Origin: Saturnia japonica
Taxonomy: Eukaryota > Arthropoda > Insecta > Lepidoptera > Saturniidae
Direction: 5' to 3'
NCBI GenBank assembly: GCA_033032175.1
Contig: CM065318.1
Coordinates: forward strand, 11,904,001-11,968,000
DNA length: 64,000 nt
In this document: positions 11,646 to 22,904 of the stretch, piece after piece
Position numbering within the stretch: the first letter of the stretch is position 1
How the letters are laid out: the number at the start of each line of letters is the position of its first letter
Position numbers and translations under genes: made by a program
Notes under the pieces: generated by a model
What the model was told of the DNA's origin: nothing
Seen by the model: only the letters and a program-made list of their open reading frames with translations
The model's database searches: none

Positions 11646-12590
11646 AGTTGCAAATAAAGGAAGAGTGACATATAATCTTTAAAAATATATTTTTTAAATA
11701 ACTACACATAGGTGGTCGATGATAATAGTGTTAAATTAAGCTATCAAATCCAAATAGTGTCAAGAATAGAGAGATTGTATTTATTCTATGGCTAACAATT
11801 TTCGGTACAACCTAGGTATATCAGTAGAAAAGAAAAATATGTGCATTGAAATGAAATAAAACCAATTTTAACATCAGACAGAATTTTATGAGAGAAGTTT
11901 ATTTTTAAGTTTTTTTTCTGTGAGAAGTTTATGCTTTAAACATGATTTCAGAAATTATTTTCATGAAATACAAATAAAAAATAAAACTCGATCTATAAAG
12001 ATTCCGATAAACACGTCCTTATTCTATACTAACGTATTTGTCAGTAGGCGTCAGGCGGATGCGAATGGAGATTATCCATTTCCTTTCGATAAGTGAGAAG
12101 TTTCCCGCTACATGATTAAATATTGCATCTCAAGGCGCCCCGCAGCGTGTAAGTAATGTACTGTCGGTGTACTTACTTGCTTGCTGTCCAATAAAAACGA
12201 CTACGAGGTTCTGTTTAGAAACAATATAAGTGCTTTTAAAAAGGAATGCTATGTTAATTAAAATACAGTATATGCAGTAAATATTTTTGAAATAATACAT
12301 ATTTGTTGGCTATTAGAGTAAAATTAAAGGTCAAATTTCAATGCAACGTTCTGCAACGTAAAGTTTCTGATGCTAAAAGGATGGAATACAGGTAATAAAA
12401 GAAAAAACAATGCTATAAATCTAGAGAGATAGATGAGTGTTATAGAGTGAGACAATTGTACGCACATTTAAAACCGAAAAGAAGATTAACATATTGGAAA
12501 TGGTTAAGGTTTTTTATACAATATGACTTGACACTCGACGACCGACGACACACATCTTTCAAATAATAATTATGCATTAAATAATTGGTA
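11646..12590. other. No gene or recognised element
   Basis: Immediately upstream of the mariner start codon I looked for a terminal inverted repeat and did not find a convincing one. The rest is AT-rich unique sequence. Confidence 0.45.
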
Positions 12591-12597
12591 TTAAGGT

Positions 12598-12660
12598 ATA
12601 TCTTGGCGCATTGGTGTAGGTGGTTGCCTAAAGCTGGTGGTCCGAGAGCTAAAACATGGT
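12598..12660 (+). repeat. Possible SINE head (tRNA-like)
   Basis: 'cttggcgcattggtgtaggtg' resembles an A box in a lepidopteran SINE head, and 'gtggtccgagagc' about 25 nt on resembles a decayed B box (GGTTCGANTCC). The downstream body is not one I recognise. An 99-codon open frame overlaps but looks like chance. Confidence 0.3.
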
Positions 12661-12892
12661 CCACAAAGGTTTCAAAATTTTAAATTAATAATTCCTTATA
12701 ACGTGTGCTATAAGCACTGGTGTGTAGCAGTGAGTGCGTATGGCTGGGGCAAGAAAAAGTCATTAAATATGTTAAACGTTTCAATTCCAGTTTATTTTTA
12801 CATTGACAGCTTATTTTTCTCGAACTGTGTAGTCCCTTTTAACACCTTGTTGTCCCGGCTAACAACAAGTAAATGTAAGTGGATCGTGTTCC

Positions 12893-12913
12893 AAAAAAGG
12901 TTGGGAACCACTG
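12893..12913 (-). mobile_element. hAT-like terminal inverted repeat
   Basis: Read on the minus strand this is CAGTGGTTCCCAACCTTTTTT, the consensus-like terminus of many hAT-superfamily elements (CAGTGNTTCCCAACC). I expected the opposite terminus within a few hundred bases on the left and an 8-bp duplication (gtttaggg lies on the right flank). I found only a weak partial match near 12633, so the element boundaries are unresolved. Confidence 0.45.
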
Positions 12914-13019
12914 GTTTAGGGTATAAAGGGAGTTAAATAACATCTTAAGACTTGACAAAAACAATTTTGTTTTTACCTGAAGAAACCCGTCATTTATACA
13001 CACCCGCTCGGGGGCACGA

Positions 13020-13520
13020 GTGGTTATGTGAGACTCGTATTCATTAAAAGTTCACGGTGTCTCATCTGCCGCCGTAATGGGGTGATACGGAATCGCCGAA
13101 GCATCTTAAGGGTTTTACATCTAGAAGATGTAGAGGCCATACTTCAGCCGATAAGGAGATAGCCTGCCTCCACCAATATCTTCGCTGATGCGATGGAGAG
13201 GGACATAGATCCTGCCCATACCTCTCCTCATCGTAACCATCTCACTAGCCTTAATTAGACTTGGCTTACCCCGCCTTACTCGCCACAGCTGCGACGACCT
13301 CTTCCCACGACACAGAGTCGTCCAAGCGAACGATGTGGACTTTCAGCCTTTTTATGGGCCTGCCCACCGTGGCGTCGTCCGCCAAACCCTTGACACGCCT
13401 GAGGCAACCCCTCGCCTGCACGTGGTGTTTCCTGCTGAATAAACAAGGAAATGGCAATAGCGAGGTGGTTGGGCTGTACAGACACTATACTTATGATGAA
13501 AAGTCCACCATTATGATTCG
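13020..13520 (-). pseudogene. R1-type non-LTR retrotransposon ORF1 (Gag-like) relic
   Basis: One minus frame (13266-13457) reads 'LRRVKGLADDATVGRPIKR' and 'HIVRLDDSVSWEEVVAAVA'. This resembles the segment of R1-clade ORF1 proteins with 'LxDSVTxEEVxEAV'. In another frame (about 13105-13230) come 'SIASAKILVEAGYLLIG', a stop, then 'RCKTLKMLRRFR', matching the region just before the CCHC zinc knuckles ('AxxLxxxGRLLVGW…RPLRCFRC'). The knuckles themselves are not readable. The stretch is GC-richer than its surroundings, as R1-like elements often are. Assignment rests on motif order remembered from the family, so moderate confidence. Confidence 0.55.
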
Positions 13521-13541
13521 CTTTTCGCATCTCATTTCAGG

Positions 13542-13640
13542 ATAAGCCGGTACACGTCCAGTTTATATTTATGCAGGCCGACATCACTAATAGCCATGGA
13601 TTATTGATCTCTTGGTAGTCGCCACTGTTTTTGGAATCCT
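13542..13640 (+). repeat. Anonymous repeat family Y, copy 1
   Basis: Contains 'gcaggccgacatcactaata', 'ccatggattattgatctctt' and 'ggtagtcgccactgtttttg'. The same order of words occurs at 22264-22340 and 60612-60705, with the consensus roughly 'gtcgatggatnnttgatcta' followed by 'ggtggtcgccac'. Class unknown; no coding capacity seen. Confidence 0.6.
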
Positions 13641-14145
13641 TACATCTACATTAGTTGATGATGTCCATATTCTAATGGAAGGGAAATATTTTTATTTTGC
13701 AAAATATCCATAAATAATTAAATAAGGTACAAATATTACGTTTCATGTATTGGAACGAAATTTCTGGGCTAAGTTATATAGCTAAAGGCAAAAATTTTCA
13801 CATTGAACAATTAATCTTTCTTAATCTAAACTTGGATACAGTTTATGTGCCGCCGTGCGCTAGTACAGGCTCATGGCTGGCAGCCAGCCGGGCTTTTAGC
13901 CAACCTTTCGTAATGTTCTCATAGCCACATCATATAATTTTGATATCGCTGGCTAATAAATATATTATCATTAATAAATATTTTTTATAGACTCTCACAA
14001 CTTTTAGTAGTTTAAGAAATATCCAGCATTATGTTAAATAGCATCATTGTCACGCCAATTTCTGCGGCAACATAGCAGTGCTTGCGCTACTGTGTTCAAG
14101 TTTAAAGAGTGTGGTGTACCCCATGTTTCAGGAGTAGCAACCTGT
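13641..14145. other. No gene or recognised element
   Basis: AT-rich unique sequence with a GC-richer patch at 13848-13910 ('gccgccgtgcgctagtacag'). Nothing is recognised. Confidence 0.45.
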
Positions 14146-14149
14146 TATT

Positions 14150-14445
14150 GCATAGGCAATTATAGCCCAATAGAAGGGTGTAAAGAAACCACGTCGATCC
14201 ACGTGATTTCGAATTCCTACAATGAACTTACAGTGAAGGAAATCATTCTGATGAAACCATAGCATGGTGCTACCACCCTACGGCTTTTTCTCATTGGCTG
14301 CCTGGCTAGCTACCACCCTCAAGTTGAAAATCTGCCGCCAAGCACTTATGTGTTTGTTCCGATAGCTATAAGTATACTTGAGAGCCATTTCACTAATTAC
14401 ATTTAGCGAGTTATCTCTTAACACCAGTTGAGATTGTGATGTGTC
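14150..14445 (+). mobile_element. tRNA-derived SINE family S2, plus-orientation copy
   Basis: The decayed tRNA head (14175-14232: 'aaaccacgtcgatccacgtg', 'atttcgaattcct' as B box) is followed by 'gaaggaaatcattctgatga', then 'tggctgcctggctagctacc' and 'accctcaagttgaaaatctg'. Then come 'ttgagagcca' and the S2 tail 'cagttgagattgtg'. This is the same word order as in the full-length copy at 42488-42790 (which is on the minus strand). A short GC-poor insertion separates some words. No coding capacity. Confidence 0.65.
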
Positions 14446-15160
14446 TGATTGTGAATAAAAGCCTATGAATAGATATTGACTGGTCTCTATTAGGACTGTG
14501 GTCATATTTATGGTTTGTTGTAAATAGCTATAGGCTACAACGACCACTTAACATTAGGCAAACTGCATGCCTGTTTGCTATTTTGTACCATAAAAAAACA
14601 ATCTAGTCTGCCTTACGTTCAGGCGATGCTTCATGAAAACGTTATTGTATTGAAAGCGTGAAGCACTGAACGCCTTCTGCGTTTAATAAGATAATTTCTA
14701 TTTTATTATAAGATTTTAGTTCTAAAATCTGTAAACATTATTTCTCAAAATCTTTTTTTGTGGCAACACCGTATAGCCATTTATTTCTCATCAAAATTAA
14801 TGAATCAAACAGAATTTTAAAGATTATTATCCTTGCTATTGACTAAAATAGACTAGTAATTTAAAATTAATTTTTTAGTTAACAAATTGATTTAAAAATA
14901 AAATATATTTAACTAACATAGGAGGCACCATCTATTAACAGTCTATTAAACTAACAAAAACAGCTGTTAGATTATTTACGTTCTCTAATATGCGAAATAT
15001 TCGCAGGAGTCGGCTAGTAATGTAATTTTTTTAAAATAAAAAAATATATTTATATTATAGCCGGCAGTAGTAGTCGGATTAAGGGAAGAAAATATGATCA
15101 GAAACACGTGATTCGACTCGTCACGTGTTTGAAATTGATTTATTTTTGAGTAAGGCATTA
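14446..15160. other. No gene or recognised element
   Basis: AT-rich unique sequence. A near-palindromic pair 'acacgtg…cacgtgt' (15104-15126) is short and probably chance. Confidence 0.4.
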
Positions 15161-15164
15161 CACG

Positions 15165-15910
15165 TGTATTTATTTATTTATTAATCTTTATTGTACAACA
15201 TTAGTTACATGCAATCGAACATTAAAATTTTATTGCTGAAAGCAATCTCTTCCAGGCAACCTTTGGATGTTATTACTTTTTAATTATATATTATTTTTAT
15301 TATATTTTACTTCTTTTATTCCATTCGGGATCAATATTATGCCACATATTCTTCACTTCATTAATAATAAACGTAATTAAAAAGTTAGAATGGTAATTAA
15401 AAAAATTAAAAAACTTATAATAGCAAAAAACTCCCAGATTAGCTGTGAATATTTTAACTCAAATAAGTTTAAATTGGTTTTATTTCCGAACTAACGTATT
15501 CTAACTATTTCTATAATATATAATTATATATTCATTATTGCACAAAAAAGTACAATTGGAGGAATTAATGCTAAAAAGCATTCTCTACCAGTCTTCTAGG
15601 GAAGCAAGAGAAAGGGGTACATATTTAGTAAAAAAAAAGTGGCCCATATTCAATAGCTCCAAGTAAAACTTTCTTAGTGAATACTTGAAGGAAGAGTTGG
15701 CTAGTTGGATCTTCATAGGAAACGAATTTCACAGTCGTTGCTGTTACGGCGAAAGATCGGTCAAGGAAATTGGTATGACGACATGGTATACTAAGAATTA
15801 TAGAATCAGAAGATCTTAGCTGTCTATTGTGCGTATTCGCGAGAGACAGAAATACTGATTCTAAATATTTAGGGGATTTGAGATTATTAAGTACGGAAAA
15901 AGAAGACAAA
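15165..15910 (-). pseudogene. Non-LTR retrotransposon 3' end: C-terminus of ORF2 and 3' UTR
   Basis: The 94-codon minus frame (15625-15909) includes 'PKYLESVFLSLANTHNR', 'QLRSSDSIILSIPCRHTNF' and 'LDRSFAVTATTVKF'. It matches the extreme C-terminus of jockey/CR1-like ORF2 proteins, where 'TRSSxxxxLxIPxxRTxFxxxSFxVxAxxxWNxLP' is usual. Here the tryptophan is lost by frameshift. Downstream on the same strand lies an AT-rich 3' UTR ending in (AATA)n at 15168-15184, a typical 3' microsatellite of such elements. 5' truncation is the normal fate of these insertions. Confidence 0.65.
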
Positions 15911-15911
15911 G

Positions 15912-16828
15912 TATTCTTACATATTTTTACGTATTTACTATACTATTTCCATTTCTTTATTTTCTCGATGACAGTTCTAATTTGATAGTTGTAGTGTCGT
16001 GACCTAATAAGTAATGATATCGATCGCATATATTTATTATATCGACGATTCATCAGATTTTGATTAAAATAAATAAATAAAGATTACCTGTCGTTATAAT
16101 TATTTCGTTTCATTGTCGAGTACCTAACTATACCTACTTATTTTACAACAGCTTCGAAAATTTTGAAGAAGTGGGCATTATCATCAAGAATTAATATGTG
16201 TAACATCTTGTAATGAAATATAATATTAGTTAATAAATTTGTACAAAAGTATCCGGTAGTAGTTTAATTTCCTACATTTTGTAAAAAAATATCGGATCTG
16301 TTATCGTGTTACGTTTATCGATATAGCTCCATCCCTATCAGTTTCTCCGACTCTGGTATAACCTTGTACGTGTGTTAACATCATATTTTTATAAAATAAT
16401 GCATACATAATGTAAAAAAGACGCTCGCTCAAGTTTTCATAGGAGCTGTCATCGAGAAAATAAAGAAATGCAAATGGTATAGCGACAGTAAAAATATTAC
16501 CAGCTGATTATAGATAAATATTGTTCCAGTAAGCAGGTTAATGCCCCTATAACTATATTCAAGACTGTATTAAAATGTTATTCGCCAATCAAATGAATAA
16601 TACACTACAAATGTCCAGAAACAAAAGCAATCGAAATAGTTAAAAGAGTCATCTTATTCGCTTGCAACTATTCTGGCATCCCCGACATGCGCCTCGCTGC
16701 GCCGACTGAGAACAGTTTGTTCCAGGCAAATAGTTTTACGAGCAATCTTTATTGCACCGGATTAATTTCGCTCAACTATGCACTGAGAGACTATATTAAT
16801 TTAATTATTTTGGACGTATCTCGGAAAT
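15912..16828. other. No gene or recognised element
   Basis: AT-rich unique sequence with a GC-richer patch at 16660-16765 ('catgcgcctcgctgcgccga'). I see no coding or repeat signature. Confidence 0.45.
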
Positions 16829-16830
16829 TT

Positions 16831-16998
16831 TGACTTAGTAATGAATAATTATAGCCACCGTTCTCAAATAGAAAATCTTTCGCCAAGCACCTACAGGTGT
16901 GATATGGAAGCTGTACGTGAGAGCCAGTTCCTTCTCCACTATGTTTAGCGCGTGTTACCGTCTTGGCCACATCGTCAATTGACATTAGGTGATATTTT
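16831..16998 (+). mobile_element. SINE family S2, 5'-truncated plus copy
   Basis: Shows the S2 body words 'gaaaatctttcgccaagcac', 'ctacaggtgtgatatggaag', 'gagagccagttccttctcca' and 'cttggccacatcgtcaattg', ending 'attaggtgatattttac'. The tRNA head is missing. It aligns in order to the full-length S2 at 42488-42790 (opposite strand). Confidence 0.6.
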
Positions 16999-16999
16999 A

Positions 17000-19900
17000 C
17001 TGTTGGATATGTAAAATATTTCTGATAGATTTTTATTAACTTTTTTGGGAAATTTCATTTAGAAACACTTACCACGTTTTATATCTACAATTTTTAATGC
17101 TTTAGTGCTGTCTCATGTACTTACCACGGAGTTTGACTGTCTACTACATAATATAAACGTTTAATTAATTTTAATGGCATTTGTCCAAATCATGTTCTTA
17201 CATGATTACATTATTATACAAATAGACGCGTTAATCTCACTAAAAGCAATTTGAACACGGTATATCAGCATGTTGAGACAAAAGAGATAGGTAATCACAG
17301 CGTAGGGCAGAAACTCTGTTGTCAAAAAATGACAAAAAATTACGAACTGACGGCAATTCCCCACCATTTACGACTGCGTGTAAAGAGCGTCAATGCCGTA
17401 TCTAATTATAAAATATCATTGCTTGTAAATGGTAATAAATATACTAAATGAATTAAAAACATACATATGGACGTAGGTAACAATGACATACGGTCTTAAT
17501 TAAAAAAAAGTGACATTTTTTGTGGAAGGTATTTTGTAGGGTGGCGATAACAATGGTTTTATCAAGCAACTAAAAATGTTGCTAGTTGTTTGTAATGACT
17601 TCAGTTGTCGATAATTTTTAAATCGTCAGGGACTATCACGATACTATGTTTTACTGAGAAGCGACTTAATTGGATTTAATCAAAATAATAATAACGAAAC
17701 GTTAAAACTTATATTCTTAAAGCATGCCAAAGTAACATTAGTTAGCAACCAAACTGTTTCTGTTTTCCAGTTTCATTAATAATGTTCATCAATCAAACGG
17801 TTGGAAACGCCGCCATAACGTGGATAAAATGGAAAAACTTTTAACGATATGTTGGCAATTTAGTTTGTGGTTGTACAGAAATGAAATGCTTAGGGTATAA
17901 ATAAACTAGGATGTTTCGTTGGCTTGGCATATTCATTTTATTACCGTATATTTATCTATATATTTTCTGAAGTATATTCAAATATGGCGTTGTTATTGTT
18001 GTCTCTATTGATAAATCAGTAGTTCTGTCTGTACATGTATTTTTTCCAAACATCTGTTACAATGTTTGTATATGTTTTTGATCATTCCAAAATGATTTTG
18101 ATGAAATTTTGTACACAGGAAGTATGCGTCATTCCATAGTTGATGGCTTATATAACTTTCAATAGTACTGTTAGTAATCGTGAATAAATATTAATGTTTA
18201 ACTGATTTTGATGAAATTTTGTACCGGGAAGATATTCATTACTCAATTGATGGGTTATAAAAATTGATAAATTACATGAATCAAAATAAAAATAATTATA
18301 AACGCGTGGGGAGCCGCTGAGTACCGCTCGTGTAGAATAAAAGTAAGTACAGAAATAACATTACGTGATAAATAAATATACAACGTTCTTGGAATTATAA
18401 TCTAAGTTGCTGTGAAAGCTTGGATATGTAGTTGAATTAATTTAAATGTAGTGTATCCAAGAATCCAACATCTATTTGAGTTTGTTTTTACATAGCATTT
18501 CTGAGTAGATCACTTAATCCAATACAAGCATTTAAACAAGGTGTTTTCATCATTTGAATGAAGTAAGGTTTCGTTTTAATAACGTTTTGCAACTAAATAT
18601 CAAGAGAAAAAGACGCTGTCGTATGAGGTACAGTATCAAATGATATTCATATAGAATACGTCTCAGAGTACGAAAGCAGCTGTATATTTGTGCTTCAGTA
18701 TCGACATATCCCCAGATACACACATAGATTTAACTGTGTAGGTATCACATGACGTTCTAATTCATCTTTGAGTATTTTAGTTTGTACTTAGAAAACAGAT
18801 CATTTTAATAGTAATTCTAGTTCTTCGATTTTTATAAGTCAGTACACTTTATTATTATAAATTACTTAGAGATTTTTGGTTTTCTTCACTCAGCATAGAA
18901 ATACCAGAACCTAAGCAATGGCGAGTACATGCTCGATAAAGATATTATATATAATCAATAATTAAAACGTTATATTAATTCAAACTATGTGATTCGCTAC
19001 ACTATTGTAAACTGATTATCGTAAAAATAATGTAATGTTGACAATTTAATGTACCCATGTTCGCAAAAATGAGAGAAGCTAGATTTTGTTAAAGACCGGC
19101 ATAGTTTTAAAACTTGTCGTTCCGTGCCGTTCCCTAAAATTAGTCGTTCCGTGATTTAGACTTAGTAAGACTAATAAAAGTTTTTTAGGTGATATAATAA
19201 GATCACTAAGTTCATTACCGATTTGCCGAACAATAAGTTCACGGACCATGTCCAGGAGGTTTTATTGTCAAAAGGTTAATATAGGGTGGATCATTACGTG
19301 AATGATAATGATGTCGAGAAATTACTCCTTATCTGTACATCTACTAAAATAATATAATTATTAATTGTAAAGTTTATTTATACAGTAATAAAACCTGATC
19401 GAGTTTCTTGCCGTCTCTTTTCGATAACTAGGATATTTGCGAACTGATAGTTTTGTATATGTTTTAACGTTCATAAGCCCCTTCCCAGAGGCTGAATCGA
19501 GTAGGGTGTTTTTGATATTGATATTGAATACAAGGCATTAAATTAGCCTGAAAATCAGCCTACCAGTATTTCCTTATTGAATCCAAAATCCATCACTAGC
19601 ATCGGTATCAAATTACATATACAAGTCTAACACAATAGTGTTGACAACTGATGCATGCCAAAGCCTTCCAAAGACCTGCCACGTATCTGACACCATACCG
19701 GGATACGCATTCACCGAGGCTATTCAATAAACACTATGCAAGAGCGAACCACAATGTGCTAGGTTTATCCAATACGGAGATAAGCTCCACTCGAGATTGC
19801 ATGAGTGTAATATTGTAGAATGGACTAGAAACATCTTCATTTGAAATCGTGAACAGGTCTTAAGAACATGAAAGGTATTGTTCTAGTGGACCCAGCTTGA

Positions 19901-20620
19901 AATCAGTATTATAGTTATTCATAGATTCAATTGTATTAACATCTAATAGATGTAATATGTATTTACAGCCTTTTTTCATAGACTGCTCATTTTTTTTTCA
20001 TTATTATTCAGCTCAATGAGGTTTACCACATATGGAAAATGTAGTACCTACCACTGTAAGTTTCTATTTAAATCATTTTTTTTATTTCTACTTTTCCAGA
20101 GATTATTTAATAATCCCTAATAATTGTTGCAATTACTATTTGACCAAGGTCAACTGTAGTGTTACACTTTTAATACTGTAAATAGTAAAAAGATTTTCTT
20201 GGTAACTTTTTAACAAAACTTTCGGATTTGTACTAGTGTAAATTTTTGGAAATCTCTTCATTCATGTGATATCCTTTGGGCTTAAAACTCTTAATAGTGA
20301 TAGTAGATTATATCCCCAACAAGCACATGGCGAATTGCCAGGACTCACAACTTCAGCTTAAAATAGCTTAGGTCTTATTTGTTTGTACAATTACTTCCAT
20401 AATTTGTATTTTCCTTTATAATTTGCATGTTAGTACGTAAACTGTCTTATTTACTTCTTTTCTAAATAAAGCCATCGGTTGAATTTGTTTTTTTATATTT
20501 CTAGGTATAAAAGGATAAGACATATTTGTCACAGTTTAATATTTATATAAACATGTTTGCTGACGTATACTGTAATTATATTTTTCTATTAGACCCAAAT
20601 GTAATAAATATTTCTTCTTG
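17000..20620. other. No gene; one imperfect internal duplication
   Basis: AT-rich sequence with no recognised coding relic. At 18090-18148 and 18199-18252 the phrase 'gattttgatgaaattttgta' followed by 'ggaag' and 'cattc/cattact…ttgatggntta' occurs twice, about 109 bp apart. That indicates an old duplication or two units of a non-autonomous element. A moderately GC-rich unique stretch is at 19620-19870. Open frames here are short. Confidence 0.45.
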
Positions 20621-20626
20621 TTTCAG

Positions 20627-20710
20627 GTATATAAGCTCGTGTATTCGGGTCAGGTAGCGTTTAAATTCAACGTTGTGATTGGATTTAATATAAAACAAGA
20701 TCGGATAAAG
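20627..20710 (+). other. Candidate 84-bp exon (28 codons)
   Basis: The left border follows a good 3' splice site, a pyrimidine-rich run ending 'tttcttcttgtttcag' at 20626. The right border precedes a good donor, 'aag|gtaagc' at 20710/20711. The interval is 84 nt, a multiple of three, and is open in exactly one frame, starting VYKLVYSGQVAF and ending KQDRIK, while the other two frames stop. I do not recognise the peptide. It could be a cassette exon of a gene with very large introns, a 5' UTR exon, or chance: splice-like sites are common in AT-rich DNA. Confidence 0.22.
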
Positions 20711-20929
20711 GTAAGCTCGGCGTCGTTAACGTAAACAAAAGATTCCCAGCGAAAAGACGTGTATAACCTTGAGAGAGCAACGAAAACGAAATTTCGTAAA
20801 TCCGTTCACCTTTTTAATATATGGTAAACAATCTGTAACAATCTTTTTACTTTTGTACTTAGTAAATTTTAAAAAGTAGTCGTTTAAATCCATTAGAGAT
20901 TCTTGATATTTTACTTTGATAGCTATGGC

Positions 20930-21172
20930 AATTATTCAACCGACTTCAACAAAAGGATACTCGATTCGAATGTATATTTATTTTTTGTGGATGTTCGGTC
21001 ATATCTTCTTTGTTTAAGAACCGATTTGGATGATTCTTTTTTTGTTGGATTGGGAATATCTCAGAGGTGGACTTATTTTAATTTCATCGGTATTGGTTTT
21101 TTTTTGTTAAAAATTTTCTTGCATCAGTTTGCGCTTGACCTTTATCTGGGAGAGATATACAACGTATAAACG
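20930..21172 (+). repeat. 'accgacttc' repeat family P, plus copy
   Basis: Starts 'caaccgacttcaacaaaagg', then 'gtggatgttcggtcatatct', 'tctttgtttaagaaccgatt' and 'tattttaatttcatcggtat'. The reverse complement of 23395-23605 gives the same words in the same order: 'accgacttcaaaaatgg', 'aatggatgttcagacacatc', 'tctttgtttatgaactgatt' and 'aattttaatttcatttgaat'. Repeats starting this way are abundant in Lepidoptera. Class not known to me. Confidence 0.65.
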
Positions 21173-21174
21173 TT

Positions 21175-21945
21175 CAGATAATACACTTCGGCTCATACGT
21201 AGACACTTTTTGTTGCTGACACAGGAAACCATGGTTTATGTGTCCAATATAGGCAACCGAACACAGTTGCCGGTTGGTAGCAATTATTTCATTTGCTAGT
21301 TAGAAAGTAAGAAAGAAAGATAATTTGTTATTAACTTTTCTTTAACTGACGACATTTAGTTTCTATCTGCTTACACCGAAAACTTTTTAATTGGTAATTC
21401 GGTTGTGTCAAGTTGAAGCGGTTAATTTCATATTGATTGTATGAAAATAAAATAGTCAATGATAGCTTGTGTCTGACCCAAAACACAAAAGTATCCTACG
21501 TTTGCGCGTCGCCTTACATTCAACAGTCGCGTAACGTTGTAACTACAATATAGTATACGTATACAGTAAAAACTAGTTTTATTAAAATTATTTATTAAGA
21601 TGGAATAAATAAAAGATAGGATTTGGAAATTTAGGGTAAATAAGTGATTATTAATCATTAGTTTGTTAGCTACGAGACACTAACACTGAAATTTACTTTT
21701 TACACAAATAATTCAAATCATTGGTTCGACGTATAAATATTTAAGATTTATTCAGATAAGAAAATTCCCGCAACCTGCTCTAGCTGAAAAGCTACCTACT
21801 ACAAGAATAAAACTAAACATGAAAATATGACAACTTATTTCACTGATATGTCTTGTAAATACATAAATTAGCTTAGAGAATATCAGAGTAAAAATCAATA
21901 CAGGTGAAATCTCACTGATATATGCAGCTCAGCCTACGTAAACCT
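21175..21945. other. No gene or recognised element
   Basis: AT-rich unique sequence between repeat copies; a 76-codon minus frame (21428-21658) looks like chance. Confidence 0.45.
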
Positions 21946-21948
21946 ATT

Positions 21949-22105
21949 GAGCCAGCCAGTCTATCTGATAAATTATTCATTCGCACATATGTAGCGGCTG
22001 GAGCCGAGACAAAGCTTCTTCTTGCAGGCTTGTGATCTTGAGACCTTTATTAGGGCTGAAGAGCTCTTGTAACTCGCCCTTGTTATATGTCAAAAGATTC
22101 ATTGA
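21949..22105 (+). repeat. Anonymous repeat family Z, copy 1
   Basis: Shared words with 22905-23060: 'ccagtctatctgataaatta', 'ttcattcgcacatatgta', 'gagacaaagcttcttcttgc', 'gagacctttattagggctga' and 'agagctcttgtaactcgccc'. The two copies lie in the same orientation about 960 bp apart. No coding capacity. Confidence 0.6.
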
Positions 22106-22263
22106 GTATGAAAAATTGTTAAAGGTAAAACCTAAATCTCAGAGAAGTAGCGTTAAAACTCAAAAATATTAAATTATATTTACTACAATGTTTTATCCCA
22201 TTACTTTCTCTCGTTTGGCGCGTTTTAAGAACAGACCGTTTATAGTATATTCACCTGCTGAAA

Positions 22264-22345
22264 GGCTTGCAGGCCGGTATGACGGCGACAACCGTCGATG
22301 GATCACCGATCTACAAGTGGTCGCCGTTGTTTTTGAATTATACTG
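22264..22345 (+). repeat. Anonymous repeat family Y, copy 2
   Basis: Contains 'ggcttgcaggccggtatgac', 'cgacaaccgtcgatggatca' and 'aagtggtcgccgttgttttt'. It matches 13542-13640 and 60612-60705 in word order. A 98-codon open frame covers it, but the matched copies are not open, so it is not a gene. Confidence 0.6.
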
Positions 22346-22599
22346 TGCTCAGCATTACCGTTTGCAAAGTATAGTCAATTTACCGTGCTGCCATAAAAAA
22401 AATGTGTTCAGTTCACACGAGGTGGAAGTGAAATGTTTAGAAAACATAAAAATACCTTTCGTAATTTTTTTTTTTAAATCCTAAATCATCGGGGCTTGAA
22501 GTATCGACCACTAGTACTGTACATATAACATTGGTTACAATTCTGGTCATCACACTACTAAGCCAATTCTATCATAGTCGTGAAAATCAGGAGTTGTAT

Positions 22600-22726
22600 T
22601 AACAGTATATATTGTATTCTATCTCATTCTCTCGCCGGCTAAATCCTATACATGTACGTGATTGTCGCTTTTTCGTTTCATGCCGTCTCATACCACAACA
22701 GTACTAAAGAAGTTTTCACTTCAAGA
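22600..22726 (+). repeat. Anonymous repeat family V, copy 1
   Basis: Reads 'attgtattctatctcattct', 'ctcgccggctaaatcctata', 'tcgctttttcgtttcatgcc', 'accacaacagtactaaagaa' and 'gttttcacttcaa'. The copy at 34705-34824 has the same order ('tctcgcaggtgaaatctata', 'tttttttagttgagtttcaa', 'cacaacagtgctaaagaaat', 'tttcacttcaa'). The terminal motif also occurs alone at 57893-57909 (minus) and 63447-63462. Confidence 0.6.
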
Positions 22727-22904
22727 AAACAGTCGTTGTATCCGTACTTGATAGTTATACATAAATTAAATTAAATCTTAGTACAATGGATCATTTCACA
22801 TAATATTTAACTAATCTTATAAGTTTCAACAAAAATTACTTATTAAGCCTAAGTTACACAGTGTCTGTAAAAACAAAATTGAATAATAGTTATACATAAG
22901 AACT

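Noticed and set aside
13261..13545. 94-codon plus-strand frame
   Set aside because: It is the antisense shadow of the R1-type ORF1 relic on the minus strand.
22188..22484. 98-codon plus-strand frame
   Set aside because: It lies partly on repeat family Y, whose other copies are not open, and has no recognised domain.
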